Numbered from the stretch's first letter, positions 52,236 to 60,969 are shown. The stretch: DNA of 64,000 nucleotides from Rhodocaloribacter litoris (GCF_011682235.2 NZ_CP076718.1:1192693-1256692), one strand, 5' to 3'. The notes: generated by a model not told the origin, from the letters alone. A program made the numbers and translations.

Positions 52236-52535
52236 ATGATAAACAAGAAAGTGAGCCCGAAAGGCAAAAAGGTGCGCGTCACGTTCGAGCTGCCGGGCGA
52301 GGTGGCCAGCGAGCGGGTCTCGGTCGTCGGCGACTTCAACGACTGGAACCCGGCAGAGGGTGAGATGACCTTCGTCAAGACCCGCAACGTGTGGAAGAAG
52401 GAAGTCTCGCTCGATGCAGGCCAGACGTACCAGTTCCGCTACTTCATCGACGGCGAGAAGTGGGCCAACGACGACGAGGCCGACGGCGCCGTACCGAACG
52501 AGTACTTCAGCCAGAACAGCGTGCTCTCGCTCTGA
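52236..52535 (+). CDS. Small CBM48/AMPK-type glycogen-binding protein
   Basis: The 99-residue product is a single isoamylase-like early set domain: VRVTFELPGEVASERVSVVGDFNDWNPAEGEM, then VWKKEVSLDAGQTYQFRYFIDGEKWAND. The GDFNDWNP loop is the carbohydrate-binding signature of AMPK beta and CBM48 modules. It has no catalytic domain, so it probably binds glycogen and perhaps guides a partner. Position near glgA supports a glycogen role. ATG 52236 gives a Lys-rich N-terminus. An intrinsic terminator follows at 52659. Confidence 0.85.
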   Translation: MINKKVSPKGKKVRVTFELPGEVASERVSVVGDFNDWNPAEGEMTFVKTRNVWKKEVSLDAGQTYQFRYFIDGEKWANDDEADGAVPNEYFSQNSVLSL

Positions 52536-52658
52536 GCGCGCACGTGCCACCCCCTCTCTCCGGCACGGCACGGAGCCCGAAGCCCCTCTCCGCATCCCCT
52601 TTTCCGGATGCCGGCTCCCGGCCTGCGCAACCTGACGGCACGTCATCCGATGTGGACG

Positions 52659-52687
52659 AGGCCCCCCTTGCGGGGGGCCTTTTTCTT
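52659..52687. terminator. Strong intrinsic terminator
   Basis: AGGCCCCCC and GGGGGGCCT pair across a TTGC loop (52659-52680), followed by TTTTTCTTT. It would end transcripts of the CBM48 gene. The stem is symmetrical and may also limit read-through from the spmB side, but the T-tract is on the plus strand only. Confidence 0.85.
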
Positions 52688-52696
52688 TGCTCCGGC

Positions 52697-53239
52697 TCAG
52701 CCGAAGAGCAGCCGCACCACGTAGATGGCCAGGAACATGGCGAAGACGTCGGCGATGAGACCGGCGGGGACGGCATGCCGCGTCTTCTTCACGTTCACCG
52801 CGCCGAAGTAGACGGCGATGACGTAGAACGTCGTCTCGGTGGAGCCGAACATGGTGGCGGCCATCTTGACCAGCAGCGAATCCTCCCCGTACTGGTTGAT
52901 CATGTCCAGCACGATGGCGGCCGAGCCGCTGCCGGTGAGCGGGCGGATGATCATCATGGGCAGCACCTCCGGCGGCACACCCAGCCAGCCGAGCACGGGC
53001 CGCAGCCCGTCGATCAGGAAGTCGAGCGCCCCGGAGGCCCGGAACATGCCGATGGCGAACAGGATGGCCACCAGGTACGGAATGATCATCACGGCCACGT
53101 TGAACCCCTCCTTTGCCCCCTCCACGAACTCCTCGTAGACGGGCACCTTCTTGATCAGGCCGTAGAGCGGGAAGCCGACGATGATCGTCGGGAGGACGAA
53201 GACGGAGAGGATGTCGAGCAGGGTACGGACGGTTTCCAT
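52697..53239 (-). CDS. SpmB-like nucleoside-recognition-domain protein
   Basis: The 180-residue membrane protein has about five hydrophobic helices and the Gate/nucleoside recognition pattern FRASGALDFLIDGLRPVLGWLGVPPEVLPM, then RPLTGSGSAAIVLDM. It pairs with SpmA, encoded 33 bp upstream on the same strand. In Bacillus SpmA and SpmB help dehydrate the spore core, but these genes also occur widely in non-sporulating bacteria, where their transport role is unknown. Confidence 0.88.
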   Translation of the reverse strand: METVRTLLDILSVFVLPTIIVGFPLYGLIKKVPVYEEFVEGAKEGFNVAVMIIPYLVAILFAIGMFRASGALDFLIDGLRPVLGWLGVPPEVLPMMIIRPLTGSGSAAIVLDMINQYGEDSLLVKMAATMFGSTETTFYVIAVYFGAVNVKKTRHAVPAGLIADVFAMFLAIYVVRLLFG

Positions 53240-53272
53240 ATCGGGAGCAGGGTTACGGGATGAGCGGAGTCG

Positions 53273-54271
53273 TCAGGTGCCGGCGTCCTCGCGGCCGGTA
53301 CCGGCCGCGGCGCGCTGCGGGTCGGTGTCGCGGTAGGCTTTCAGCCGCCCGAGTACCTTCGCCGACGCGATGGCCACGATCAGGGAGAGGAGCGTGACGA
53401 TGAGGATACTGAAGAAGAGCTGGTTGATCTGCAGGCCCATGATGGCCACGAGCAGCACCGGCGGCACGATCTGCACGCTGGCGGTGTTCATCGCCAGGAG
53501 CATCACCATGTCGTTCGTGGCCGTGTCCGGCTCCGGATTGAGCTTCTGCAGTTCCTCCATCGCCTTGATGCCCAGCGGAGTGGCCGCATTGCCCAGCCCC
53601 AGCATGTTGGCCGTCAGGTTGAGCACGATCATGGCAAGGGCCGGGTGATCCTTCGGGATGCCGGGAAAGAGGGGGCGCAGGACCGGCTGCGTGAGGCGTA
53701 CCAGGCTGTAGAGCATCCCGGCCCTGTCGGCGATCTGGAGCAGGCCCATCCAGAGGGCCAGCGTGCCGATGAGCCCGAGCGCCAGCGTCACAGCCGTCTC
53801 GGCGAAGTCGATGGCGGCCTCGGCGATGGCGTGCATCTTGACGAAGCGCACGGGCGGGAACGTGACCGTGGTGGCGGCGAGCGTGTCGCCCCGGAGCGTG
53901 AGCGGGCCGATGAGGCCGCGCAGGTCGTTGTCCCGGGCCGAGGTCATCGCACGGATCGTCGAGAGCGGCTCCGGCACGGCCACGTCCTCCGCGAAGCGGA
54001 GCTGCCGTCCCTCGCGCGTCTGCACGAGCACCCCCTCGTAGGACGCCGCCGGACGGGCCTCCGTGCCGTAAAAAGCACCGAACGTCTCCGGATCGATCGT
54101 CACGGTGAGGGGCACCCGCCGGGCATCGGGATCATAGCCTTCGGGAAAATGCAGCGTGACGGGCAGCGGCCGGTCGTTCCGGTAGGTATCGCGGGAGAGA
54201 TCGCGGAGGTCGTGCACCATCGCAAAGACCAGGCTGAAGACGATCAGCCCGGCCCAGATGTAGTTCAGCAT
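53273..54271 (-). CDS. SpmA-like protein with a large extracytoplasmic insert
   Basis: The 332-residue product has the first SpmA helix (LNYIWAGLIVFSLVFAMVHD), then about 110 residues of soluble sequence with a PVTLHFPEGYDPDARRVPLTV start, and then the main membrane part. That part contains LALWMGLLQIADRAGM, NLTANMLGLGNAATPLGIKAM and MNTASVQIVP. Standard SpmA proteins are near 200 residues, so the insert is an added domain. It is probably co-transcribed with spmB. Confidence 0.85.
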   Translation of the reverse strand: MLNYIWAGLIVFSLVFAMVHDLRDLSRDTYRNDRPLPVTLHFPEGYDPDARRVPLTVTIDPETFGAFYGTEARPAASYEGVLVQTREGRQLRFAEDVAVPEPLSTIRAMTSARDNDLRGLIGPLTLRGDTLAATTVTFPPVRFVKMHAIAEAAIDFAETAVTLALGLIGTLALWMGLLQIADRAGMLYSLVRLTQPVLRPLFPGIPKDHPALAMIVLNLTANMLGLGNAATPLGIKAMEELQKLNPEPDTATNDMVMLLAMNTASVQIVPPVLLVAIMGLQINQLFFSILIVTLLSLIVAIASAKVLGRLKAYRDTDPQRAAAGTGREDAGT

Positions 54272-54724
54272 GTCGAGGACCTCGGATGAACGATGGATAC
54301 GGGACGAGAACGGACGCGCTATGATACAAAAAACGGGCCTTGCGAACAGGCGCCTCCCGCGACCCTCCGGCCCCTCCGGCGAAGATCACGGCCGGCCGCG
54401 CGAACGGCCCGTCGTGGCACCGGGCTCCGGCCCGGCCTCAAAAATTTTTTATCACCCGAAGGTAGATGAAGTGCTAGAAAAAGCTTACATTCTTCGCCGG
54501 TTTGCAGCGTTATAAACGGGTCATAGCCATTGAAGGCGTCGGTGTGCAGCGTGATGTAGCCGCACCCTTCACGGGTGCGCCCCCTGTCCGCTGGCGCGCC
54601 CGGGCTGCCGGGACGCGCAACGCGTCCAGATCCGCGGCTACACGTGGGCCGTTCGCTAAGAGCAGCCATGCCCTCCATGGCCATGACCTCCGCTATATTC
54701 CAACTTGTAGCCGGAGAACTGCGC
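54272..54724. other. Gene-free region with a REP-like palindrome
   Basis: The left half has an AT-rich patch near 54440-54500 that may hold the spmA promoter. The right half contains the GTAG-headed unit at 54556-54641. No coding frame here looks genuine. The start of the Bor-like gene follows at 54725. Confidence 0.5.
54556..54641. repeat. GTAG-headed palindromic repeat pair
   Basis: A plus-strand unit starts GTAGCCGCACCC and folds on CACCCTTCACGGGTG (54556-54580). A minus-strand unit starts GTAGCCGCGGATCTGGACGC at 54641 and folds on GGACGCG/CGCGTCC. Their heads point outward, the reverse of the arrangement at 18338-18545. Confidence 0.75.
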
Positions 54725-55015
54725 ATGAATGTTCGTCACATTGTCTGTGCCCTTGCCCTGCTGTTGCTGACGGGTTGCTATCATGCCCGGGTCACGACGG
54801 GCCTGACGCCTTCGACCGAGGTCATCGACATTCCCTTCGCCTCGGCATGGATCTACGGGCTCGTTCCCCCCAGCATCGTTGATGTCGAGAACGAGTGTGA
54901 AAACGGTGTGGCCCGCGTCGAGACACAGTTGAGCTTCGTGAACCAGCTCGTGGGTGCCATCACCTTCGGCATCTACACGCCGATGCACATCCGGGTGACC
55001 TGTGCCGCCCGGTGA
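54725..55015 (+). CDS. Bor-family lipoprotein
   Basis: The 96-residue product has a lipoprotein signal (CALALLLLTGC). The remainder matches the Bor pattern of phage lambda and the related Iss protein, especially the end FVNQLVGAITFGIYTPMHIRVTCA. Bor is an outer-membrane lipoprotein linked to serum resistance in E. coli. Its role in this lineage is unknown. It has its own terminator at 55045. The start ATG 54725 gives the signal peptide directly. Confidence 0.8.
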   Translation: MNVRHIVCALALLLLTGCYHARVTTGLTPSTEVIDIPFASAWIYGLVPPSIVDVENECENGVARVETQLSFVNQLVGAITFGIYTPMHIRVTCAAR

Positions 55016-55044
55016 CCCGTCCCTGCCCTGACGGAACAAAAGAC

Positions 55045-55081
55045 GCGGGGCCTGCCCTGATCTGGCAGGCCCCGCTGTTTT
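55045..55081. terminator. Intrinsic terminator after the Bor-like gene
   Basis: GCGGGGCCTGCC (55045-55056) and GGCAGGCCCCGC (55064-55075) form a perfect 12-bp stem with a 7-nt loop, followed by TGTTTT. AAAAGA on the left side allows use in the other direction as well, for the convergent BCAM0308-type gene. Confidence 0.85.
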
Positions 55082-55106
55082 CAGGCGCACCCGGTGGAAG
55101 CCGGGT

Positions 55107-55589
55107 TCAACGTTCCCAGCGTGCCCGGATGGTTTTGGCCCCGTCGCCGTACTGGTACGTCCATTCGCCTTCGTAGGAGCGGGCCAGGGCCTCACCGATG
55201 CGCCGGGCGACGTGCACCCCGGTCGTGGTCACGACGGTCTGGCTGTCCTCCTGCCGGATCTCGATCAGGCGCTCGAGCGGGTGCAGGGCTTTCTCGGCCT
55301 GCTCGACGTTGCGCACGAGGTTGAGGAGCTCCTCCCGGTGGGTTTCGAAAAAAGCCCCCCGCAGCTCGATGTACCCTGCCGGGTAGTGATCGGCGATCCG
55401 GCGGCAGGCGGGGCAGACGGTCTCGTTGGCACCCGGCGGCGGCGGCTCCCACGTCCATCTCCCCTTCGTATAGACGGCATTGCATTCGGTGCACCGGGTC
55501 GGCTCAGGCCATTTTTCGCGGGGTCGATAGGTATCGATGCGCTTGGTCTTGATCAGCCGGTCTTTACGACCATACTGCCCTTTCTGCAT
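55107..55589 (-). CDS. BCAM0308-family zinc-binding protein
   Basis: The 160-residue product begins MQKGQYGRKDRLIKTKRIDTY and has two CxxC pairs, CTEC and CPAC, that probably bind one zinc. The pattern TRCTECNAVYTKGRWTW and CPACRRIADHYPAGYIEL is typical of BCAM0308-type proteins, which resemble the N-terminal zinc part of NMD3. Function is unknown. ATG 55589 has a strong AAAGGAGG ribosome-binding site; the upstream extension to 55658 lacks one. Confidence 0.78.
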   Translation of the reverse strand: MQKGQYGRKDRLIKTKRIDTYRPREKWPEPTRCTECNAVYTKGRWTWEPPPPGANETVCPACRRIADHYPAGYIELRGAFFETHREELLNLVRNVEQAEKALHPLERLIEIRQEDSQTVVTTTGVHVARRIGEALARSYEGEWTYQYGDGAKTIRARWER

Positions 55590-55732
55590 AATCGAATCCT
55601 CCTTTAAGGCGATCAACACACGTTTTTCGATGTCGCGAAGACAGGTCGTGGGCGACACGGAGAAGGCAACGGAAACGCTGCTTTCACGATAACAAAATGA
55701 TTACAAAGACGCCAGTAGCGACCGGTGCGGGC

Positions 55733-57610
55733 TCAAGAAATCGCGTCGTCGTTCCGGGAAGAGGGAGCCGGCGCGGGCAACTCGAAGTGGGTCCGGATCC
55801 GGGCCGCCACGGCCGGGCCGACGACCTCGGCCAGTTCCGCCTCGGAAGCGGCCTTCACCCGCCTGACCGAACCGAAGGCCTGCAGCAACCGGCGCACTCG
55901 CTTCTCTCCGAGGCCGGGGACGTCCATCAACTCGGAATGCAGCACCTGCTTCCGGCGCTGCCTGCGCTGGAACGTGACGGCGAAGCGGTGGGCTTCGTTG
56001 CGCACCCGCTGCAGCAGTTGCAGGGATGAACTCGTACGGGGAATGATCACCGCCTCGGCGTCGCCCGGGAAGAAGACCTCTTCGAGCCGTTTGGCGAGGC
56101 CGACGACGGGAAAGCGTCCCTTCACGCCGGCTGCTTCGAGCGCCTCGACTGCATGCGAGAGCTGTCCCTTGCCGCCGTCGACGACGACCAGGTCGGGCCA
56201 TGGGCCGTCCTCCCGCCGCACCCGTTCGTAGCGCCGCGCCACCACCTCCTGCATCGAGGCGAAGTCGTCCGACTTGCCTCCCGCCACGGAGCGGATCTTG
56301 TAGGTGCGGTAGTCCTTCTTCTTCGGCCGGCCGTCCTCGAAGACGACGCAGGAGGCGACGATGCCGGTGCCGCCGAGATGGGAGACGTCGAAGCATTCGA
56401 TCCGGCGGGGCAGGCGCGGCAGGTGCAGGTCCCGTTGCAGGGCCCGGACGGCGTGGGGGATGCGCCCCTCTTCCTGCCGGTTTTTTTGCAGGCGCCACTC
56501 ATCGAGGAGCAGCCGGGCGTTGGCCTCCACCATGCGGAGGAGCGCGGCCTTGTCCCCGCGCTCGGGCACGCGCAGCGGCACCTTCTTGCCCCGGCGCACC
56601 CGCAGCAGTTCCTCCAGCGGCGCCGGCTCGGCCACGGGCATCCCGAGCAACACCTCGTCGGGGAAGAAGGTGGCCTCGGCGTAATAGTGCTCGACGAGCG
56701 CCTGCATCAACTCGGCGTCCGAGCGGCCTTCGAGGCGGCGCAGGTACTTGTGCTGCCGCCCGATGACCTTGCCCTCGCGCACCTTGAAGATCGCCCCGCA
56801 GGCCACATCCTCCGCCCGGTCGATGGCCAGCGCAAAGAGGTCCCGGTCGTCGAAGTCCTGCCCGACGACCTTTTGCCGGTCGGCGTACCGTTCGAGCGCC
56901 CGGATGCGGTCCCGCAGCGCAGCGGCCTCCTCAAAGCGCAGTGCGGCGGCCGCTGCTTGCATCTGCGCGGTGAGGTGCTCGATGAGTGCCTTCGTCTTGC
57001 CGTTGAGCAATTGCTCGACCTGCCGGATCGTCTCGTTGTAGTCCTCCTCCGTCTGATAGCCGACGCACGGCCCCTTGCACCGCTTGATGTGGTACTGCAA
57101 ACACACCTGGTACTTGCCGGCGGCGATGGGCTCGGGATCGAGGCGGAGGCTGCAGTCGCGCAACTGGAACAGCGAGCGGATGGTGTCCAGCACCAGGCGC
57201 ATGCTTTTCACGTCGGTATACGGGCCGAAGTACTTCGAGCCGTCCCGTTTCACGCGCCGGGTGGGAAAGACACGCGGAAAGCGCTCGTTCGTGATGCAGA
57301 TGTAGGGATAGGTCTTGTCGTCCCGGAGGTTGACGTTGTAACGCGGCTTGAGGCGTTTGATCAGGTTGTTCTCCAGGATCAGCGCCTCGGCTTCGGTGTC
57401 GGTGACGATCACCTCCACGTCGGCGATTTTGCGCACGAGTGCCTGCAGGCGCCCGTCCTTCGGGCGGCTTTCCTGGAAGTAGGAGCGAACGCGCTGGCGC
57501 AGGTTCTTGGCCTTGCCCACATAGAGAACGGTTCCGGCGGCATCCTTGTGCTGGTAGATACCGGGAGCCGCCGGCAAATGGGCGAGCTTCTCTTCGAGCG
57601 ACGGGGTCAT
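55733..57610 (-). CDS. uvrC: Excinuclease ABC subunit C
   Basis: The 625-residue product makes the two incisions in nucleotide excision repair. It has the GIY-YIG domain (APGIYQHKDAAGTVLYVGKAKNLRQRV), a UVR motif (ALRFEEAAALRDRIRALERY), the RNase H-like endonuclease core (ECFDVSHLGGTGIVASCVVFEDG) and a C-terminal helix-hairpin-helix (LMDVPGLGEKRVRRLLQAFG). ATG 57610 gives MTPSLEEKLAHLP. It is 109 bp downstream of the cytidylate-kinase-like gene on the same strand. Confidence 0.97.
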   Translation of the reverse strand: MTPSLEEKLAHLPAAPGIYQHKDAAGTVLYVGKAKNLRQRVRSYFQESRPKDGRLQALVRKIADVEVIVTDTEAEALILENNLIKRLKPRYNVNLRDDKTYPYICITNERFPRVFPTRRVKRDGSKYFGPYTDVKSMRLVLDTIRSLFQLRDCSLRLDPEPIAAGKYQVCLQYHIKRCKGPCVGYQTEEDYNETIRQVEQLLNGKTKALIEHLTAQMQAAAAALRFEEAAALRDRIRALERYADRQKVVGQDFDDRDLFALAIDRAEDVACGAIFKVREGKVIGRQHKYLRRLEGRSDAELMQALVEHYYAEATFFPDEVLLGMPVAEPAPLEELLRVRRGKKVPLRVPERGDKAALLRMVEANARLLLDEWRLQKNRQEEGRIPHAVRALQRDLHLPRLPRRIECFDVSHLGGTGIVASCVVFEDGRPKKKDYRTYKIRSVAGGKSDDFASMQEVVARRYERVRREDGPWPDLVVVDGGKGQLSHAVEALEAAGVKGRFPVVGLAKRLEEVFFPGDAEAVIIPRTSSSLQLLQRVRNEAHRFAVTFQRRQRRKQVLHSELMDVPGLGEKRVRRLLQAFGSVRRVKAASEAELAEVVGPAVAARIRTHFELPAPAPSSRNDDAIS

Positions 57611-57719
57611 CGGCAACACCGCGGGCGGTCTTCGCAAGAGGAACGAGTGCACCGGGATGGTGTTTCCTGCCGGAGCCCACCGCTTCCGTTGCACGGCCTG
57701 GCGCGGAGCCCGGGTCGTT

Positions 57720-58415
57720 CTAGGCCGTCACAACGGGCAGCGCCAGGCCGGTTTTCAACTCATAGGCGTGCGCGACGAGGCCCGCCAGGCTTTCCAGATC
57801 GAACGTGCCGGCGTTGAGGACGAGGTCGTAGTCGGCGGCGTTGTTGACGTCACGCCGGAAGTTGTGACGGACGAACTCGGCCCGCTCGGCGTCCCGCGCT
57901 TCGACCCGGCGACGGGCCTCGCGCTCGTCGAGCCCCTGGGCTTCGGCGTAGCGCTTCACCCGGAGTTCGAACGGGCAGACGACCCGCACGCTGAGCATGT
58001 CGCGGGAGCGGAGGATGTAATTGGCCCCGCGCCCGACGATGATGCTGCGGCCGTGGTGGGCGATGGTCTTGACCACCCGCATGAGGGTTCGCAGGTACTG
58101 CACGTTGGTGTGGGAGCCCCCCAGCAGCGTGGCGTTGATGGCATCCTCGATGGCCTCGCGATGGTGCTCGTCGAGGGAGGCCAGCAGGCGTGCGTCGGCG
58201 CCCGCCTCCTCGGCGATGGCCTTCACCAGTTCCTGATCCCAGACCGTGAAGCCGGTGCGGTCCCCCAGCAGCCGGGCCAGCGCCGCCCCCCGCGCCCCGA
58301 ACTCCCGCGAGATCGTGATGACGGGATAACGCACCTTCTTGCGGGCAAACGCAAGGTTTTCCCGTTCCCAGCGGCGAATCTGCTCCTCCAGGATCTGTTC
58401 GAGATGGCGGGCCAT
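57720..58415 (-). CDS. Cytidylate-kinase-like protein
   Basis: The 231-residue product matches the Cytidylate_kin2 group: VITISREFGARGAALARLLGDRTGF in place of a standard P-loop, IIVGRGANYIL, and RRVEARDAERAEFVRHNF. This group is widespread, but substrates are not established for most members. The first 28 residues are a charged helix before the domain. ATG 58415 is the only sensible start. It lies upstream of uvrC on the same strand. Confidence 0.82.
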   Translation of the reverse strand: MARHLEQILEEQIRRWERENLAFARKKVRYPVITISREFGARGAALARLLGDRTGFTVWDQELVKAIAEEAGADARLLASLDEHHREAIEDAINATLLGGSHTNVQYLRTLMRVVKTIAHHGRSIIVGRGANYILRSRDMLSVRVVCPFELRVKRYAEAQGLDEREARRRVEARDAERAEFVRHNFRRDVNNAADYDLVLNAGTFDLESLAGLVAHAYELKTGLALPVVTA

Positions 58416-58500
58416 GGCATGAACGCTCTGCTACCTGATACAACCGGACACAGTTCAGCATACGGATCCGCACCCAGATTGGCAACGAACCCGGAGCCAC

Positions 58501-58592
58501 ACCGCCCGGGAATCAACCGGGCGGCCGCGTTGTCTAGATGAGGTAGCGCATACGAATTCCCCGGCATTCCACACCGGCAAGGCCGGCGCTAC
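58501..58592. repeat. Hairpin and GTAG-type palindrome between divergent genes
   Basis: CCGCCCGG and CCGGGCGG form a perfect 8-bp stem with a 7-nt loop (58501-58523). The following CACCGGCAAGGCCGGCGCTAC (58571-58591) is a palindrome ending in GCTAC, that is GTAGC on the other strand, like the other REP-type units. The region also must hold promoters for the kinase-like gene and the lipoprotein gene. Confidence 0.55.
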
Positions 58593-58633
58593 GGCCCTTT
58601 CACAGAACCGGTATCAACCCGGAGCAACGACAC

Positions 58634-59134
58634 ATGTACGACCGCCTTTCCCGTCTCCGCTCACCGCTTGCCCGGACCTGCGCCGCGGGCGCACTCCTCT
58701 TCGGGATGATCTCCTGTTCGATGTCCCCGGACGAAGGGCTTCTGGTCCCTCAATACGATTCCGGGACGGCCGCCTACCGGATCGAGCGGGCGTGGAACGA
58801 CCGGCTGGTGCAGCAACTCTACCTTTCCGCCACCGAGCTGGCCAGCGGCGATACGCTCGCGCTCCGGTCGCTGCTGATCAACCGGGGCACGAAGCCGGTC
58901 ACGGCCACCTGGCGCGTCTGCGGGCTGACGATCCGCTCCGAGATGCAGATGGAGGAGCCCTTCATCCTATGCGCCGCCCACAGCGCCACGGGCGCCATCG
59001 CGCCCGGCGACACCGTGATCACGGAAGACGCTGGGCGGATCCACGCAGCGCCCGGCGTCTACACGCTGGAAGTCCAGCACCTGATCCACCCACCCCGAAC
59101 CCTCACCGTGGCGGTCACCGTGCGGGCGCCCTAG
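58634..59134 (+). CDS. Lipoprotein of unknown function
   Basis: The 166-residue product has a lipobox-type signal ending LLFGMISC. The mature part is predicted beta-rich, with LASGDTLALRSLLINRGTKPVTATWRVC and APGVYTLEVQHLIHP, resembling a small immunoglobulin-like or BsuPI-type domain. No specific family was recognised. Its stop is 17 bp from the convergent gamma-glutamyltransferase stop. Confidence 0.65.
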   Translation: MYDRLSRLRSPLARTCAAGALLFGMISCSMSPDEGLLVPQYDSGTAAYRIERAWNDRLVQQLYLSATELASGDTLALRSLLINRGTKPVTATWRVCGLTIRSEMQMEEPFILCAAHSATGAIAPGDTVITEDAGRIHAAPGVYTLEVQHLIHPPRTLTVAVTVRAP

Positions 59135-59150
59135 CCGCGGGACGACGGCC

Positions 59151-60872
59151 TCAGTACCCCACGGCCCGGCCGCTCGGGGCCCGGGTATCGGCGGCGCCGT
59201 AGCGGATGCCCGTGGCCGGATCGACATAGATGCCGTGCGCCCGGCCCTGGTAGTAACGAACGCGGACGCGGTGCCCCATCATCTCATAGAGACGGCGGGT
59301 ATCCGGCGAGAGGCCCCACCGTTCGAACGACGTCTCGTCCGGCAGCCACTGGTGATGGATACGCGGGGCCTCGACGGCTTCTCCGATGTTCATGCCATGA
59401 TCGAGCACGTTGAGCACCACCTGCAAGACGGTGTTGATGATGGTGCGCCCGCCGGGGCTGCCGATGACGAGCACGGGCCGCCCGTCCTTCGCCACGATGG
59501 TGGGGGTCATGCTCGAAAGCATGCGTTTCTCCGGCGCCACCCGGTTCGGCGGCGTGCCGATCAGGCCGGTGGTGGTGGTCCGGCCCGGGATCGGGTTGAA
59601 GTCGCCCATCTCGTTGTTGAGCAGGAAGCCCGCCCCTTCGACGACGATGCGCGCGCCGTAGCTGTGCTCGAGCGTGTAGGTCAGCGAGACGGCGTTGCCG
59701 GCGGCATCGACCACGGAGAAGTGGGTCGTCTCTTCACTCTCCGGGATCAGGTAGGCCGCGTTGAACCGGGCCGAGTCGCTCTCGGAAGCCCGGAACAGGT
59801 CGATCGTCTGCCGCAGCGCGCGGGCATAGTCCTTCGAGGTGAGGCGGTCGACGGGCATGTCCGGGTTGAAGTCCGGATCGCCCAGGTACAGGGCGCGGTC
59901 GGCATAGGCACGGCGCATGGCCTCGGTGAGCAGATGCAGGTAGAGGGCGCTGTTGTGCCCGATCGCCTTCAGGTCGAACCCCTCGAGGATGTTGAGCATC
60001 TCGACGAGGGCGACGCCACCGGAACTGGGCGGGGACATGGCGTAGACGTCGTAGCCGCGGTAGGTGCCATGGACGGGCGGCTGCTCCTTCGCCTCGTAAC
60101 GCGCCAGATCCTCCTCGGTGATGAGCCCGCCATGCCGGCGCATGAAATCGGCCAGGAGCCGTGCCGTCTCGCCCCGGTAGAAGCCGTCGTGCCCGTGATC
60201 GCGGATGCGGGCGAGCGTGCGGGCCAGGTCGGGCTGTCGCAGGATCTCGCCGGGCTCGTACGGCTCGGTGCCGTTTTTGAGGAAAGCGTTGCGCGTTGCC
60301 GCGTAGAGCGGATCGGTGAGGGTGCGGAAGGCCCGCAGGTCGTCTGCCAGATCCCACGACACGGGAAAGCCTTCCCGGGCCAGGCGGACGGCCGGCTCGA
60401 CGAGATCGGCCCAGGGCAGCGTGCCGAGACGCCGGTGCGCCAGCCATAGCCCCGCCACCGTACCGGGCACCCCGACCGAGAGCGGCCCCTCGTGATTGGC
60501 GTTGTCACGGATCTCACCGTGCTCGTCGAGGAACATGGTCTCGGTGGCGGCCAGCGGGGCCTTCTCACGAAAGTTGAACGCCGTGACCGTGCCGTCGGCG
60601 CCGTGATAAACCAGGAAACCGCCCCCTCCGATGTTGCCGGCGGCGGGGTGCACCACGGCCAGGGCAAAGGCCGTCGCCACGGCCGCATCGACGGCATTCC
60701 CGCCCCGCCGGAGCACGTCCACACCCACCTCGGACGCCAGGTAGTGCGTGCTGACCACCATCCCCTGACGGGCCGGCACGGGAATCCGCCCGGCCTGCGC
60801 ACGGGCCGGCATCACCATCCAGCTACTCCACATCAGCCCCGCCAGAACCAGCAGGCACGAAATTTTTCGCAT
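59151..60872 (-). CDS. ggt: Gamma-glutamyltransferase
   Basis: The 573-residue exported enzyme has a signal peptide (LLVLAGLMWSSWMVMPARAQA). It breaks gamma-glutamyl bonds of glutathione and related peptides after self-cleavage. The cleavage site TTHFSVVD has catalytic Thr382 at the start of the small subunit. GNIGGGGFLVYHGADG, SPPSSGGVALVEMLN and IGSPGGRTIINTVLQ are family motifs. ATG 60872 gives the signal peptide. It is divergent from hutF with 97 bp between them. Confidence 0.95.
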   Translation of the reverse strand: MRKISCLLVLAGLMWSSWMVMPARAQAGRIPVPARQGMVVSTHYLASEVGVDVLRRGGNAVDAAVATAFALAVVHPAAGNIGGGGFLVYHGADGTVTAFNFREKAPLAATETMFLDEHGEIRDNANHEGPLSVGVPGTVAGLWLAHRRLGTLPWADLVEPAVRLAREGFPVSWDLADDLRAFRTLTDPLYAATRNAFLKNGTEPYEPGEILRQPDLARTLARIRDHGHDGFYRGETARLLADFMRRHGGLITEEDLARYEAKEQPPVHGTYRGYDVYAMSPPSSGGVALVEMLNILEGFDLKAIGHNSALYLHLLTEAMRRAYADRALYLGDPDFNPDMPVDRLTSKDYARALRQTIDLFRASESDSARFNAAYLIPESEETTHFSVVDAAGNAVSLTYTLEHSYGARIVVEGAGFLLNNEMGDFNPIPGRTTTTGLIGTPPNRVAPEKRMLSSMTPTIVAKDGRPVLVIGSPGGRTIINTVLQVVLNVLDHGMNIGEAVEAPRIHHQWLPDETSFERWGLSPDTRRLYEMMGHRVRVRYYQGRAHGIYVDPATGIRYGAADTRAPSGRAVGY

Positions 60873-60916
60873 GATTCCTCCGGCTTGTGTCGTCGTTTCG
60901 TATGTTCCCGGCGTGC

Positions 60917-60947
60917 CTATGCCGGGGGCACGCAATCTACACCGGCG
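60917..60947. repeat. GTAG-headed palindrome between ggt and hutF
   Basis: On the minus strand the unit begins GTGTAGATTGCGTGCC and pairs GCGTGCC with GGCACGC across a 9-nt loop. The GTGTAGATTG head is shared with the unit near 38438-38480. It lies in the 97-bp gap between the ggt and hutF starts. Confidence 0.6.
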
Positions 60948-60969
60948 CCGGGACTTATTCACGATACAA

